Below, one piece after another: positions 11,066-22,300 of a stretch of DNA of 64,000 bases. Numbering within the stretch: position 1 is the first letter of the stretch; each line of letters starts with the position of its first letter. The notes below the pieces were generated by a model. The model was not told the origin of the DNA, made no database searches, and saw only the letters and a program-made list of their open reading frames with translations. Made by a program: the position numbers and the translations under genes. Source of the DNA: Silene noctiflora (taxonomy: Eukaryota > Streptophyta > Magnoliopsida > Caryophyllales > Caryophyllaceae); assembly GCA_009801015.1 (NCBI GenBank), contig VHZZ01000003.1, positions 71,016 to 135,015 of the forward strand, written 5' to 3'.

Positions 11066-14000
11066 CAAAAAAGACAATCAAGCCCTTAGCAGCTTCGATG
11101 CAGCCTACAGGTTCCCCAGATTCAAAATTCAAAATCTGCAAATACATCAAAGCTAATGCTCGATTTTTCCTAGTATTACGCGCCATCCCGACCTCCTCCC
11201 TAGTGTTATTCCAACCACTGTAAAAAAGAGTATAGAGGCAGTGTGCTTGAGAATAGTGTGTGCATATGGTTACTCATTTTCTGTGAGATGTGCTGGCTTT
11301 TATTGTCCTCCTAAATCATAATCTTTTATTACTATGATTTACTTTTTATCAAAAAGTATAAAAAAAAGCCTACATATTGCTTAACAAAGGATCGTTTAGT
11401 CATTTTTCGAGTGTATTGTTTTTGTTTCCAACGCCCTTCAATTATGCATATCGGATTTTTGAACTGGAATCGTAACCTTGTTAACAATCCTCGACGGTAC
11501 AAGGGTAATGCTGAGTAAATACTCAGATATAATGTGTGCAGAAAATTAAATTTTGGGTAATGATAAATCCACTCGATACAAAAAAATATGAAAGGCTTTG
11601 TCCATCATACCGGAGATGAAACCGTAAAAAACGTTACTCCCTCACATTCATCATATTTTTTACATTTGTTTTTGGAAAAGAATCCGTTGAACCGAGGAAG
11701 TATTAATTTGAATCAGGGTTAAAGTTCTCTTAACCAGATTTTAGTAAGTCTCTAGTCAACACAAGACGTGCTCACCTGAGTCAATATTTACCGAGCTTTA
11801 ACCAATCCGATCTTAAATCGGTCTGTGTCGAATCGGATTGAGCCCACTATGTATCACCTCAAATGAAAGACTCCCATTAATAACATATTTTGTTCGTCTT
11901 GGTAAATACCAAATATATCATCCACAAACAACCTAATGGTGCACATGTCTCTAATGTTACATCTTGTAGGGTTTCCACAAGCAAGAGCAAATGACTGTAT
12001 CTCCATTACACATTATTACCCCGAATTCTTGCTTAAAACCGTCTTAAATCAAGACGGTACTCACAACCGATTTAAATAAAACAAAATTAAAAGAAGCGAT
12101 GTCTGTAAGACGTCTGAAATGACGATCTTAATTAAAACCAGCTAATGAGACGCGTGAAATCAAGACGGTCTTAACTAGTGGCTGAGCCAGCATTTGAGAA
12201 TCGCTGGAAAAAAATTCCAGCTGTGGCGAAAAATTCTAGTTGAGGTAAATAAGTAATACCCTATCTACTAAAAGAATAGGTAATCTCACCATTTTTCCCT
12301 CCAAAAAGCATCTTCTTAAATAAGGAAGCTAACTACATTAAAAGCATTTACTAAACAAGGAAACTAATAAATATATTTTATTTCATTAACTTATTATCTT
12401 TTCTATAAAATTAGTATTTTCATCAAATTATATTATTTTCATTAAAGTCTAAGTTATAATAATCCCTTAATTAAAATATAAATAAAATTTATATAAAATT
12501 ATAAATGACTAAATCTTATATTGATGTTATTATTTGAGAACGATTTGACTAATACTACGTATAAAATAAAACTGTAAATCGCTATTATTACTTTTGTGAC
12601 AAAAAAAATTAAGATAATTTAAAATTGAAATCATTAGCTTTGTGGTATAAAAAAAATATTTGTTTAAAATATATTTCAGCACATTACTCACTTCTCTTGA
12701 TTAATTGTCCGTTACAACCTTTCTTTTTTCTCAAAGGAAAATACAAGACCATAAATAAAAAAAATTAATGAAATACCACTAATATATAAGTAATTTATCA
12801 AAAAAAAAAAAAAACTCTATATACCGTGCATTTATTGCACGGGGTCTAAATTAGTGTCATAGACTCATAATATAAACTCAAAAAAAAAAATTCGAAACTT
12901 TTAACTAAAAATTATGTGGTTTTCATTTTCCAGTCCCCTTGCAGACCAGCTGCATTATTACATGGCTCGAATGACGTAATAATTATGACAGTTTGAAATT
13001 AAAGTTGCATGATTTATACTCTATATTTATAGGCCATGCTAAAATGTTATAAATTTAATGTTTCAAAAAATCAGGTAATATTTACTAATTTAAGTAAGAG
13101 GCGTATACGTGAAGAATTGTATTATTGATACTTAAATTAATTAATTAATTAATTAATTAATTGTGACAAAAATTGCATGATGAATGTTACAGTAAGTCAA
13201 TGTTTTAAGAGCAATTTGATGCGTAATCACATTTATTTCTTATTTTGTTCAGACATTCTTCCGACATGTAAATTGTAATCTTGTTTTAAGATGTGTTCGA
13301 ATCTTCGATATGACGGGGTCGGTCGATTGTGACCCGATTTAATGCCACTATACCGGTTTACCCGGAATTCAACAACCATGATATGTCGGAGGTAATGGCT
13401 ATCCGATATTACATAATGTATTATTGTCAAATACAAATGGACTAATGGCGATCAATGGATATGTATCTCACGTATGTGGGTCAGGCTGGGTCGGGTCAGT
13501 CAGATATTACGTAATGGGTTCTTCTTAAATCTTAAGAAATGTAGTTCTGGGGTTCTGGTGTTCTGGACTCGGATTCTCGTGAGCTGCTCATAATATTCGA
13601 GACTAGGAGGTTTTGTGTTGATCAGTTGCAGTTTTGCTAGTAGTTTTGATGTAGTTGATTTTAGTTTTGTTAGGCGAGATGCCAACCACGGCCAGGCGGC
13701 CCATGTCGCCTGAGTCAGTGGGGTCCGGACTACTCCTGACTTCGTACCTGACATGTAATTTTATAGAGTATCTTGAAAAGAGAGAATTCAAAATAATAAT
13801 GCAACTAAATGAGCTCGGTTTTTTTCAAGCTAACCCGAAGCTTGAACTCAGATCGGACTCAGCTACCTCCTATGTGAGTATGTGGGCAGGAGTGACAATA
13901 GCATTACAAGCAGCAAATCTATCAGTGATGCGATAGCTCGTGCTTTTTTCATAAAAACAAGAACTCAGTTGAGAAGACTACAATTCTCACAGATTATCAG

Positions 14001-14078
14001 ATCCAAAACTGAATTTCCCATACAAAATTCGGTGGAAATACAGATAATATTAGAAAGGAAAAAAAAAATCGGGTTTTA
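11066..14078. other. Intergenic region between the CBL and trmB-like genes
   Basis: No gene was recognised. 11066-11450 is probably the CBL 3' untranslated region. 12030-12180 holds repeated GTCTTAAATCAAGACGGT-type inverted motifs, a decayed MITE. A Helitron-like element follows at 12264. An (ATTA)n microsatellite lies at 13137-13161. 13240-14050 has several open frames of up to 93 codons on both strands without resemblance to a known protein, so I do not call them. Confidence 0.6.
12264..12854 (+). mobile_element. Non-autonomous Helitron-like element
   Basis: The left end TCTACTAAAAGAATAGG resembles plant Helitron 5' ends (TC, then CTACTA and A-rich sequence). The right end has the hairpin CCGTGCATTTATTGCACGG, then a few bases and TTAG before T, which looks like a decayed CTAG end. 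The interior is AT-rich and non-coding. No target duplication is expected for this class. Confidence 0.45.
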
Positions 14079-14837
14079 CTAAGAAGAAAAGGCAATCCGC
14101 CTGAAAACTGCCCTGAAGGTCTGTCCACCGTTTCTAGCGACCTTCTGCCCTTCCTCTGTGGCCGTTTCCAGGAGCTTAACCACTGGATCAGCTAAAACTT
14201 CATCAGCGCTTAGAGCTTCGAACATGGGATGATTTTCTAGACAGGACTTCATCCACTCTCCCAATTCCTCGACATCCGTGATTGTGTAAATAATACCTCC
14301 TTCTCGGAGTACATAAGCATATTCATCGAGCAAAAAAGGACTGATAACTCTACGACGATGGTTCTTCTCTTTAAAGTGTGGGTCCGGGAACAAGAAAAAC
14401 ATTTTCGATAGTTGAGCCTTTTCGAAGTAGTTTGGAATGTATTTCATGGAGTTGGTCCTTACAACAGAGACATTCTGGTATTGACCGGGATTTGTAGTTC
14501 TCAAGCCCACGATCCTTTCTTTGACATATTCAGTCACCTTATCTCTGATTTCCATGCCAATCATTAGCTTTTCGGGGAAAAGAGTGGAAAGGCTGATAAG
14601 AAGCCCTCCGAAGCCACAACCTACGTCAGCAAACTCAATCCTCCTTCCGTCTACGGAACGATCACTGGTAGGAAATAGTTGGGGAAAATGTAGGGAATAG
14701 TCAACATGGCTAGGTGACAGTGGGACAGGAAAGTGAGAGTCGCTTAATGGGTTACTATGAGCACGGGCTCGGTAAAACCGCTTCCGAGGCAAACCTGTGT
14801 TTTTGTTTAAAGTGGGATTTCCTTGGTTCTCCGACAT
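14079..14837 (-). CDS. tRNA (guanine-N7-)-methyltransferase (TrmB/METTL1 family)
   Basis: This single coding exon encodes 252 residues. The enzyme methylates N7 of G46 in the variable loop of tRNAs using S-adenosylmethionine. The SAM-binding motif DVGCGFGG is at residues 71-78 and the family signature FPDPHFKEKNHRRR at 150-163, followed by a TDVEELGEWM block; all are in the expected order. I start at the ATG at 14837 (MSENQGNPTL). Five bases upstream on the minus strand is a good splice acceptor (TTTACAG|GAGACATG), and the family starts close to TGLPRKRFYRARAHSNP. The frame stays open upstream to 14948, but that part is hydrophobic, unconserved and likely intronic. The leader probably begins near 16900, with an intron of about 2 kb between. 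No plastid presequence is seen, suggesting a cytosolic or nuclear enzyme. Confidence 0.93.
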   Translation of the reverse strand: MSENQGNPTLNKNTGLPRKRFYRARAHSNPLSDSHFPVPLSPSHVDYSLHFPQLFPTSDRSVDGRRIEFADVGCGFGGLLISLSTLFPEKLMIGMEIRDKVTEYVKERIVGLRTTNPGQYQNVSVVRTNSMKYIPNYFEKAQLSKMFFLFPDPHFKEKNHRRRVISPFLLDEYAYVLREGGIIYTITDVEELGEWMKSCLENHPMFEALSADEVLADPVVKLLETATEEGQKVARNGGQTFRAVFRRIAFSS

Positions 14838-16053
14838 GTCTCCTGTAAAGGATGCTTGGTACACGGGGGACCGAAGCTTCAAAAATTCTGCTCGAAACAA
14901 TAGCAACAAAGCATTAGCAAAACGACAATTAAAAAAAACGGAAGACACTAATGAAAAACAGGAGAAAATAGTAAGCCATCAACAGTTAAAAAGACAATTA
15001 CAAAAAGAAAGTAAACGAAAACGTAATCTCAAACATTCTTGTTTAGGGCATTGCTTAATTAGTTAAAAAAATCGTCTACATGAAGCTCAGGAGGAAAACT
15101 TTGGGAAATTGTAGCTATATATTATAAGGCATTCCTGCGAGAAAGAGCACGCAAACAAAATAAAGTTATACAGTCAACGCCGAATTTTCCTATATTCAAA
15201 TTAAACATCTCTGCTACATTCTTAATTTTACAGAAGGGATAAGGAACCTACAAGAATTGGTTGTATGATGCATAAGAGGTTGACTGCCAGAATAACATAA
15301 GCGAAACTACCATACATTTGTTTCAGATTCATGGAACCATCAATAGATTGCTTAAGAGAATGAGTGGGAAGCATGCATCCTCGAAAGCTTCAGCACGCAA
15401 ACTAATAGCCTTAACAATTCATGGTTTGGAAAAAGTGAAGAACATAAAATTGAAAGCTAGTTCACACCGATTCGCTGACCGCCACAAAGTTCAGAACTAA
15501 TCAGCACAAGCTCATACACCAAATTACTAACACAAGTCAATCACAGTATTAAAACAAATACACGATCCTTTCACTTCTAATGCAATCCTCAAAGATCGAG
15601 ACCATGTTGTCAAACAAGCCGCGACGGCATGACTACAGCAGGTTTCTGTATATGGATTTTCATCATCACAATACAGAGAGATTCAGATTCCAGCAAGAGA
15701 GTGAGGATTAGTCAGGAACCCTTTTCTTATCTGGAATGATTTCGCAAATTACAAACATATCGCTTGTTTCCCGAACAATACTGGTATGTCTTTTCTCCTC
15801 TATAAAGACTAATGAAAATTAAAAGACCCTAAAAAGTTTGCCCCAAAATTCAGACATGTGCAACTTCAAAGAAGAAACTTTCACCTAACCCATTCAAACT
15901 CATCAATTATTTCTCAGCAACCCAGTGCAATTTAACACTAAAACACCCTAATCTAAAAAGGATAACCCAGAAAAGTCAGATTAAAATTTAAAAAATGACC
16001 CACGAATTAAATCAACGATACGCTAGTTGACCTAAATTAACCCTAATTTACAG

Positions 16054-16173
16054 CACAAATTCTCATTTGTGACATGTGTGAACACGTCACAAGTTTTGTG
16101 ACGTGAGACAAAGTTGCAAGTGGGAGAGGCAAGTGGGGAGAGGCTTGTGAGACGTCACAAGCAAGACGGGCTG
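16054..16173 (+). mobile_element. Hairpin MITE with 9-bp TSD, copy 2 (120 bp)
   Basis: It has the same start (CACAAATTCTCATTTGTG) as the copy at 4680 and ends CAAGCAAGACGGGCTG. The flanks are AATTTACAG (16045-16053) and AATTTACAA (16174-16182), 8 of 9 matching. It lacks one internal GTTTGTGACCGTCACAA unit found in the longest copy, consistent with loss between short direct repeats. Confidence 0.75.
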
Positions 16174-16858
16174 AATTTACAAAGGATAACCCACAAAAGT
16201 TAAAATCTTTATTAATCGTACCATTTAACTAAATTCAAGCTTAGAATTAAAATTAACAAAAGACCCCATGAAATTAAATCAAAGATACACTAATTAACAT
16301 TAAAAGACCCTAATTTACAAAGGATAAATCCGAAAACTCAGCAGCTAGCATAAAGAATCAAAGAACGAACCAACAACAAAAATACCCCAATGTCTGAAAG
16401 GGCTCCGCAAATTGCAGGATAAGGGGGTCGGATATACACAGCCTTACAATTGTTATTATAAACACAAAGAGGCTGTTTCCGAGTGACTCAGAATCCTAAT
16501 TGCGTCAAGAACTGTATCGAATGACTGCCACTTCATAATCTAAAAACATAGAATTCCCCATGAAATAAAATCAAAGATGCATTAACTAGCATTACCCTAA
16601 TCTACAAAAGTATAACCCAGAAAAGTTCAAATCTTTTAACACCATCTAATTAACTTCAAGCAGCTATCATTAAAAATTGAACAATAACCCATGAAATTAA
16701 ATTAAAGATGGAGATATAGAAACCCTACCCAGTACAAATCAGAAGGAACTACAAAAGGGTAATGGAGATTAATTGAATTGCATAAATGTGAAAGATTAAA
16801 ACTTTGAAAGAATAAGAAGAAGGAGATGAAGAAAGAGTACCTGAAGGATACAACTGAA

Positions 16859-16887
16859 GACGGGAGACGGGAGACGGGAGACGGGAG
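16859..16887. repeat. Heptamer microsatellite (GACGGGA)n
   Basis: GACGGGA is repeated about four times in tandem, ending in GGGAGGGAG. It lies in the probable first exon of the minus-strand methyltransferase gene, so the transcript would carry a pyrimidine-rich CCCGTCT repeat. Confidence 0.8.
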
Positions 16888-16950
16888 GGAGTAGCAAATT
16901 GAAAGGTAGAATGGAAAATGAAGACCGCAATAGAGGGGGGTTTAAAGGAG

Positions 16951-18318
16951 TTTTTGTATAATCTCGTGTTTTTTTAAATTCTACAAGGTAACCTCGGTTT
17001 TAACAAAAAAAAAACGCCTTAGTCATGCCCATGCCTGGCCCGACTCACCTCCTCTCGTCGTTGCCCGGCCATTGTTGTGTCGTGCCATGCCACCGTCGTG
17101 CTCTGGGTGTTTAATAAATGTTTTTTTTTTTAATTATAACTAATCCATCATGTTTGATCATGCGCTCATTGTGCTCATGCCATGTCGTGTCAAAAGCACT
17201 AATTCTTGTGCCATAGCCTGCTTTATTACCCGCCATGACGTGCCCCCGCCGGCATGCATTATTCACCGTGCTTGTGCCGTGTCCGTGCCCACCGAATTGG
17301 CCTAGCCCATGCTCTAGTGGCCGTGTCCAATCGGGTTGGACCATATTTCTTTAACGGTTTTTTGGACAGGTTTGTGGCTTGATAGATCGGGGAAGTTTAA
17401 ACCTAACTCGGTTCGAGTTGGGAGTGAAGCATATCGAACTTGATATATACTAACTTAAAAATGAAATGTCGAAGATGTTTTAATCTAATGGTTAAAACGA
17501 AGGTCTCGAGCGTGAGTCGTGACAATAGATCCAAATTTGAAGTCACATACTTACAGTATGCAATCTACTAATAAGAGCAAATAATCGATCTAAAGTCTAA
17601 ACACAGGATGAACTAATCTCTGGTATGTCCTTAATTTCTCTAATCTCAATACATTCTTTAACTTTATTTCAAATTTCTGCAATTTTAATTACAGTTCATA
17701 AAAACCCATTATTTGATTTGTTCATCATTAGCCTAATTGTATATGAATTCATCTTCTGCAACCCAAATTACTCTTTGAGACATTTCAACAAACACCTTGT
17801 CTGCAGCTTCAATTTCAACTTATTTGCTGATATACCTTGCATTTCATGCCATATTTTTAGGCTAATTTTGCTTAATTAGTTTAGCTTAACTTGCTTTGTT
17901 GAATTGTACTAGTGATTTGGGTTGCTCGGGTTAAATTTTGATGGTTTTCGATAAATGCTTTGTCCGTCCCATTCATTTGTTTACCTTTCTAAATTTTGTG
18001 ATGGGTGTTTTAATAAAAAAGGTAAACAAATGATTGAAACGGATGGAGTAATTTATATGGTAATTGCTAAACGATGCTTAGCGAAATTCCGAACTTTTAG
18101 GGTCATAAGTTGATGCTTCTAGACGATGGCGCTAAAATGGGACGAAGCTTTGATTAAATTTTGAAACTTTGTTGTTGGCAAAGATGTGGAAAATTTTATA
18201 ACTTTTGAGTCGTCAGGCCGTATTGTGTGAATGACTTTTAGAATGTTTGGTGTAGACGGTCTTACAGGATGATTTCTGATTTCATTTTGATTTTTTTTAA
18301 ACGCGTACATGCTTCTAG
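16951..18318. other. Divergent intergenic region upstream of the PPR gene
   Basis: This lies between the minus-strand methyltransferase and the plus-strand PPR gene and probably carries both promoters. 17020-17350 is relatively GC-rich, with many CCATG/GTGCC words, and non-coding as far as I can see. Near 17470-17545 there is a weak tRNA-like box (CTAATGGTTAAAACG), not enough to call a SINE. A Stowaway-like MITE is at 17960. A possible donor CTCTG|GTATGT (near 17620) could open a leader intron of the PPR gene. Confidence 0.5.
17960..18048. mobile_element. Stowaway-like MITE upstream of the PPR gene
   Basis: The left arm is TTGTCCGTCCCATTCATTTG then TTTACC; the right arm is GGTAAACAAATGATTGAAACG then GATGGAG before TA (18049-18050). 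The same GTAAACAAATGA family recurs at 32012 and 39258. Confidence 0.65.
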
Positions 18319-20433
18319 ATGTTGGTGGTAATGTTATGTAATGTGAAAATGAATACAAGGTTGGTGAAGTTTTTTGGTTTTGATTTTCTGTTTGCTAGAA
18401 ATATGAGGACTTCTGTATCAAGTGTGGTGAAGAATGGAGAATCCATTGTTAAGCACTCCATTAGCAGGCGTTTGAAACAATCTACTAGCACATTGCAGAA
18501 GAGTGTACATTGGGGAGGATCTACTGATAATGTTTTGCAAGAAAAGCTTCGAACTACATTGTTGGGTTGTAAGGATGATGAGGTCTGGGGTGTTTTTCGC
18601 AAGTTTAAGAGTGAGCACGGGTATCCTCCCCCTTATGCTCTAAGTAAGCTGATTTGTGGACTTTCCTATTCGTTGGATAACAGAACACTTCCAAGAGCAT
18701 GTAATATAGTCTTTAATATTGCGAAAGAGAATCCCTCCTCACTACAGGCTGATAGCTTATCTAAGCTTTGCCTTTCATTGGCAAGAGCTCGGATGGCTAT
18801 CCCTGCATCCAAGATACTTAGATTCATGCTGATGAAAAAAATTCCTCCGAAGATGGATGTATTGAGTTCAGTGTTTATGCATATGGTAAAGACTGATGCT
18901 GGGATCCATCTGGCATCAAACGTCCTTCTCGAGTTTTGTGATCACTTCCATCATCTTAGTACAAAGAAGACAGAATATGCAGTGTCCATGAAACCGACTA
19001 CGACAATCTTCAACCTTGTTCTCGAGGCTTGTATGAAAATTGGATCGTCACTGAAAGCATATCAAATAATTGAGGCAATGGCACAAATAGGAGTGGTGGC
19101 TGATTTACACTCGGTGCTTCTTTTCTCTTACATTTATGAGTTGAATGGGCAAAGAGATGAGTTGACAAAGTTCAAAGGATACATAGATCGAGTTTCAGTT
19201 TCACTTTCAAAACATTATTTTCAGTTCTATGATAAGTTACTAAGATTGCATTTCAAATTTGATGATGTTGATGCTGCTGCCAGGCTTGTTGAAGATATTT
19301 TTTTTCATTCAGGCTCACATCCTTTGAAATCGACCAAGGACCTAATAAAGCCATATCTGATACCTATTGGTTCTCCTTATTTGTTAGAAGGATTGCAAAA
19401 TCAAGTGGTGTTCGAGTTGCTAGACAAGGAATCTCTCTTCCATGTAAACGGTGAAGAGAACTTGTTAGTTCTTAAAAATGGAAATATTATTCTTACCAAT
19501 AAAGGTTTAGCACAACTCGTAGCAAAATGCAAGAAAAGTGAAAAGATAGGTGAATTGTCAAGACTTTTAGCAGCAATTGAAAAGAAACAGTGTGATACTC
19601 AAGGTGATAGTATATGCCGTGATGTAATCCATGCGTGCATTTATTCCGGCTTCCTTGAAACAGCACATGATATTTTGGATGATATGGAAATAGCTAACGT
19701 TAATGTTCCCAACACAACATATATGTTACTCTTGCATGCATATTGCAGAGAGAAAATGTCAAGGGAAGCAGAAGCGCTGGCAAAACAAATTAAAAGGGCG
19801 GGTCTGACCTTTGATGCATCTGATGAATCAATTGTCTCTAAATGTCTTCTTGGTGTGGCCGACAGTAATAGTGCAAGTCCCATTGCACCAACTTCAAGCA
19901 GGCAGTTGGACTTGACTACTTATCTGGTTCAAGAAATGGGAAAGGGAGATAATGGTCTTTCAAAGATTTATGAGTTGAATTCTTCTATCTATTTCTTTTG
20001 CAAGGCGAAAATGTTGGACGATGCTCGAAAGATTTACAAAAAAATGGAGGAGATTAAATTAAAGCCCACAGTGCATACTTTTGCTTACTTGATACAAGCG
20101 TATTCTTCGCTGGAAGATTATCGGGAAATCACAATATTGTGGGGTGACATTAAAAGGTATATGGCTCGTGGATGTTCACTTGCACATAGGGATTTGTATG
20201 AGTTGCTGTTAATTAGTTTTCTTCGAGGGGGCTATTTTGAGAGAGTACTAGAGGTTCTTGGGTTGATGAAAAATCATGGCATGTTTGCCGATAGGTGGTT
20301 GTATAGGCAAGAGTTCTTAAGGCTTCATAAGAATCTTTACAGGAGATTGAAGGCTGAAGATGCTACAACTGAAGCACAGAGAATGAGGATTGAGCATGTT
20401 AAAGCCTTCCGAACGTGGGTTCACAATAATTGA
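18319..20433 (+). CDS. P-type pentatricopeptide repeat protein (At4g17616-like)
   Basis: This intronless frame encodes 704 residues. PPR proteins bind organellar RNA through helical-hairpin repeats, one repeat per base. Recognisable units surround TIFNLVLEACMKIG (about residue 228), NTTYMLLLHAYCREK (about 465), IYFFCKAKMLDDARKIYKKM (about 556) and TVHTFAYLIQAYSS (about 584). They are spaced irregularly, as in divergent P-type members; no E or DYW editing domain follows. The N-terminus is rich in Arg, Ser and hydrophobic residues and looks like a mitochondrial presequence. The start at 18319 is the first ATG, but MNTRLVKFF at 18349 is an equally good candidate. From memory the region around KLCLSLARARMAIPASKILR resembles Arabidopsis At4g17616, which sits next to CBL1 as here. 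The RNA target is unknown. Confidence 0.9.
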   Translation: MLVVMLCNVKMNTRLVKFFGFDFLFARNMRTSVSSVVKNGESIVKHSISRRLKQSTSTLQKSVHWGGSTDNVLQEKLRTTLLGCKDDEVWGVFRKFKSEHGYPPPYALSKLICGLSYSLDNRTLPRACNIVFNIAKENPSSLQADSLSKLCLSLARARMAIPASKILRFMLMKKIPPKMDVLSSVFMHMVKTDAGIHLASNVLLEFCDHFHHLSTKKTEYAVSMKPTTTIFNLVLEACMKIGSSLKAYQIIEAMAQIGVVADLHSVLLFSYIYELNGQRDELTKFKGYIDRVSVSLSKHYFQFYDKLLRLHFKFDDVDAAARLVEDIFFHSGSHPLKSTKDLIKPYLIPIGSPYLLEGLQNQVVFELLDKESLFHVNGEENLLVLKNGNIILTNKGLAQLVAKCKKSEKIGELSRLLAAIEKKQCDTQGDSICRDVIHACIYSGFLETAHDILDDMEIANVNVPNTTYMLLLHAYCREKMSREAEALAKQIKRAGLTFDASDESIVSKCLLGVADSNSASPIAPTSSRQLDLTTYLVQEMGKGDNGLSKIYELNSSIYFFCKAKMLDDARKIYKKMEEIKLKPTVHTFAYLIQAYSSLEDYREITILWGDIKRYMARGCSLAHRDLYELLLISFLRGGYFERVLEVLGLMKNHGMFADRWLYRQEFLRLHKNLYRRLKAEDATTEAQRMRIEHVKAFRTWVHNN

Positions 20434-22300
20434 AGGATATTCTGGTTCTATTGATTAATGCTTAAAACACATGGTCTCTACTGGTGTGTAATCAAGTTCA
20501 ACTATGCCACCAACGTAAGTTTTAGACTTCTAGTCATTTCTTCAATTATATAAAAGTTGATTTATAATATAATTGATGCAACATACAACTTCTTGGGCAT
20601 TACTGTAACGTGGTTAATTAGTATTCTTTTTCTTCCGGCTAAGTAGAATTTTCTACTTGAGAGTCTTGTATAAGACGGTCTCATGCATGAATTCAACCTA
20701 TTTTTCTATTCATCATTAATTAGAATCAGATTATTGGATTGATCTCCCATGTAAAACCGTTTCTTACAAGTTTGTGTGTATTTAGCAGACCAATGCAGTT
20801 ACTTGCTGCTCTGGCAGTAAGGGATTCTTATTTCCTAGAATGCGTGTTCTTACAAGTCATCCAGGTAGCATACTATCTCCAGTAAATTTGTTGGTTGAAG
20901 CTTTTTGAACGAGTGCGCTGTCAAACCATGTAGTGAGTTATTGGAGTTTAATACAAGTATTCTTTGTGGTAAATTTCAGGTACCTCCTGTCAGCTTTACG
21001 ATCCAACTGGTCTTTGTTAACGTGCCTATCTTATGGTGTAAAGAACAGGAACTCAGAAGGTGAGACAATAGTGTGATTTTATGCTGAATTATGCTCCAAG
21101 ACAGATCAATTGGAAGGGAACTCTTGCATGACCTCGTTAATTTTCCAGTGAAATTTTGTAAAGGATAACTACTTGATACGGAGTACTATCTAAATTCGTA
21201 CCTTGTTGAGTCAAATTAGAACTACCATATTCCAACATCTGGAATCTTCGGCGTTACAAAAGAGAAGTGGGACTGATTTCTGCTTAATTCCTATATTATA
21301 CTCCATACATTAGACATGTAGTCTATCAATGACTTACTGTCTAAGGGTTTGAATTTGTCAGATTTGTTCCATGGTCAATTTTATGAGCTGAATCCTCCTT
21401 GGTGCAGTAAATTTAGGTATGCTTTGACCTTCAATAGCCCTGTTTTCCTTTCATATAATTTGGTGAACTATGGCATAAATGGCACGCTATCTGCAGCTGT
21501 TGATATGTTCAACAGAAGAGTTCTTCATGTTTACATGGAAGAAGACGGCATACATTTGTTTATTTTAGTTGGTGCAGAAGAAGTTGAAAGTAGTCAATAA
21601 TCTCAATATAGACATTTTCAATCGTCGAGTCTTGAAATTTCAGTGGGATGACATTTTCTTGAATATTCATGGTTTCTTCAGTAGAAGTTTTCCGGCTAAG
21701 CTGATCTGGCACTTGTAGTTTTGGTCAAATACATTTTCATTTTGTGGTGACAGCAATAGATGTTGGCTGACTGGCTCTTTTCAGTATTTTGGAGTAGATT
21801 TAATTCTGTGATTCTGATCTATGCATATACGCTATTTGATTAGTGCAGATTCAAGTCGAGTAGGAGTATAAGGACGATGAACTTTTCCATTTGGAGGTTG
21901 AGCAATGGTATATCACAAGCTTCGATGTATGATCAAGTCGGATAAACCTTGCCATATGATGTAAGCGCTCGAATGTTGCTCCATGCTTGTTAGGATGTCA
22001 CATTCAGTCTTACTCAGATTACTTGAAAAAACAATAATTTCGATAAGCGAAGTTTACTATTCAAAGAGTTTCTCTCTTCTAGAGAAACAGTAATTTGATA
22101 AGGGCATTCTGAACTAAACCTTTCAAATTCATAGAAAATGTTAGCATTCCACGTTTATAATTTTGTACCCAAGGAAGAATATTGAGGTAATTTTGGTAGC
22201 AAAGATAAATTGCATGATTCCCTTTGAAAAAAGATAGGTAACATAGCTTTACTCTCATCATAGTCCAAATCTGTAGAGAAAGAAGTTATGCTGGGGGATA
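20434..22300 (+). other. 3' region of the PPR gene; no second gene recognised
   Basis: Several splice-like signals (AACGTAAGTTTTAGAC near 20515, TTTCAGGTACC near 20979) suggest a long or spliced 3' untranslated region. An 83-codon open frame at 21349-21600 (MNLSDLFHGQFYELNPP) has no family I recognise and no strong start context. The minus-strand frame at 22079-22261 is also unsupported. Confidence 0.45.
20664..20770. mobile_element. MITE with TCTTGTATAAGACGGTCTCA ends
   Basis: The left end TCTTGTATAAGACGGTCTCA is mirrored at the right by AAAACCGTTTCTTACAAG. The interior is AT-rich. Related ends occur at 24103-24213 and 27672-27796, giving a family of about 110-125 bp. Confidence 0.6.

Larger units (their letters stand above)
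14838..16950 (-). other. Leader intron and first exon of the trmB-like gene
   Basis: No open frame here has family resemblance. A leader exon is expected near 16845-16940, where the minus strand reads ATCCTTCAG|GTACTC, a good donor. It contains a heptamer microsatellite (GACGGGA, about four copies, 16859-16887). The proposed intron runs to the acceptor at 14843. It holds hairpin MITE copy 2 (16054) and a minus-strand SINE-like 3' segment near 16390-16500 (reverse complement of GCTCCGCAAATTGC ... GGCTGTTTCCG). Confidence 0.6.

Noticed and set aside
14838-14948. In-frame upstream extension of the methyltransferase (MSSVFFNCRFANALLLLF)
   Set aside because: A good splice acceptor lies between it and the conserved start, and the extension has no family similarity, so it is most likely intron.
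17470-17545. Possible tRNA-derived SINE (CTAATGGTTAAAACG ...)
   Set aside because: Only one weak Pol III-like box and no A tail or target duplication.
21349-21600. 83-codon frame downstream of the PPR gene (MNLSDLFHGQ)
   Set aside because: Not recognisable, no clear promoter or splice partner; likely chance in 3' DNA.
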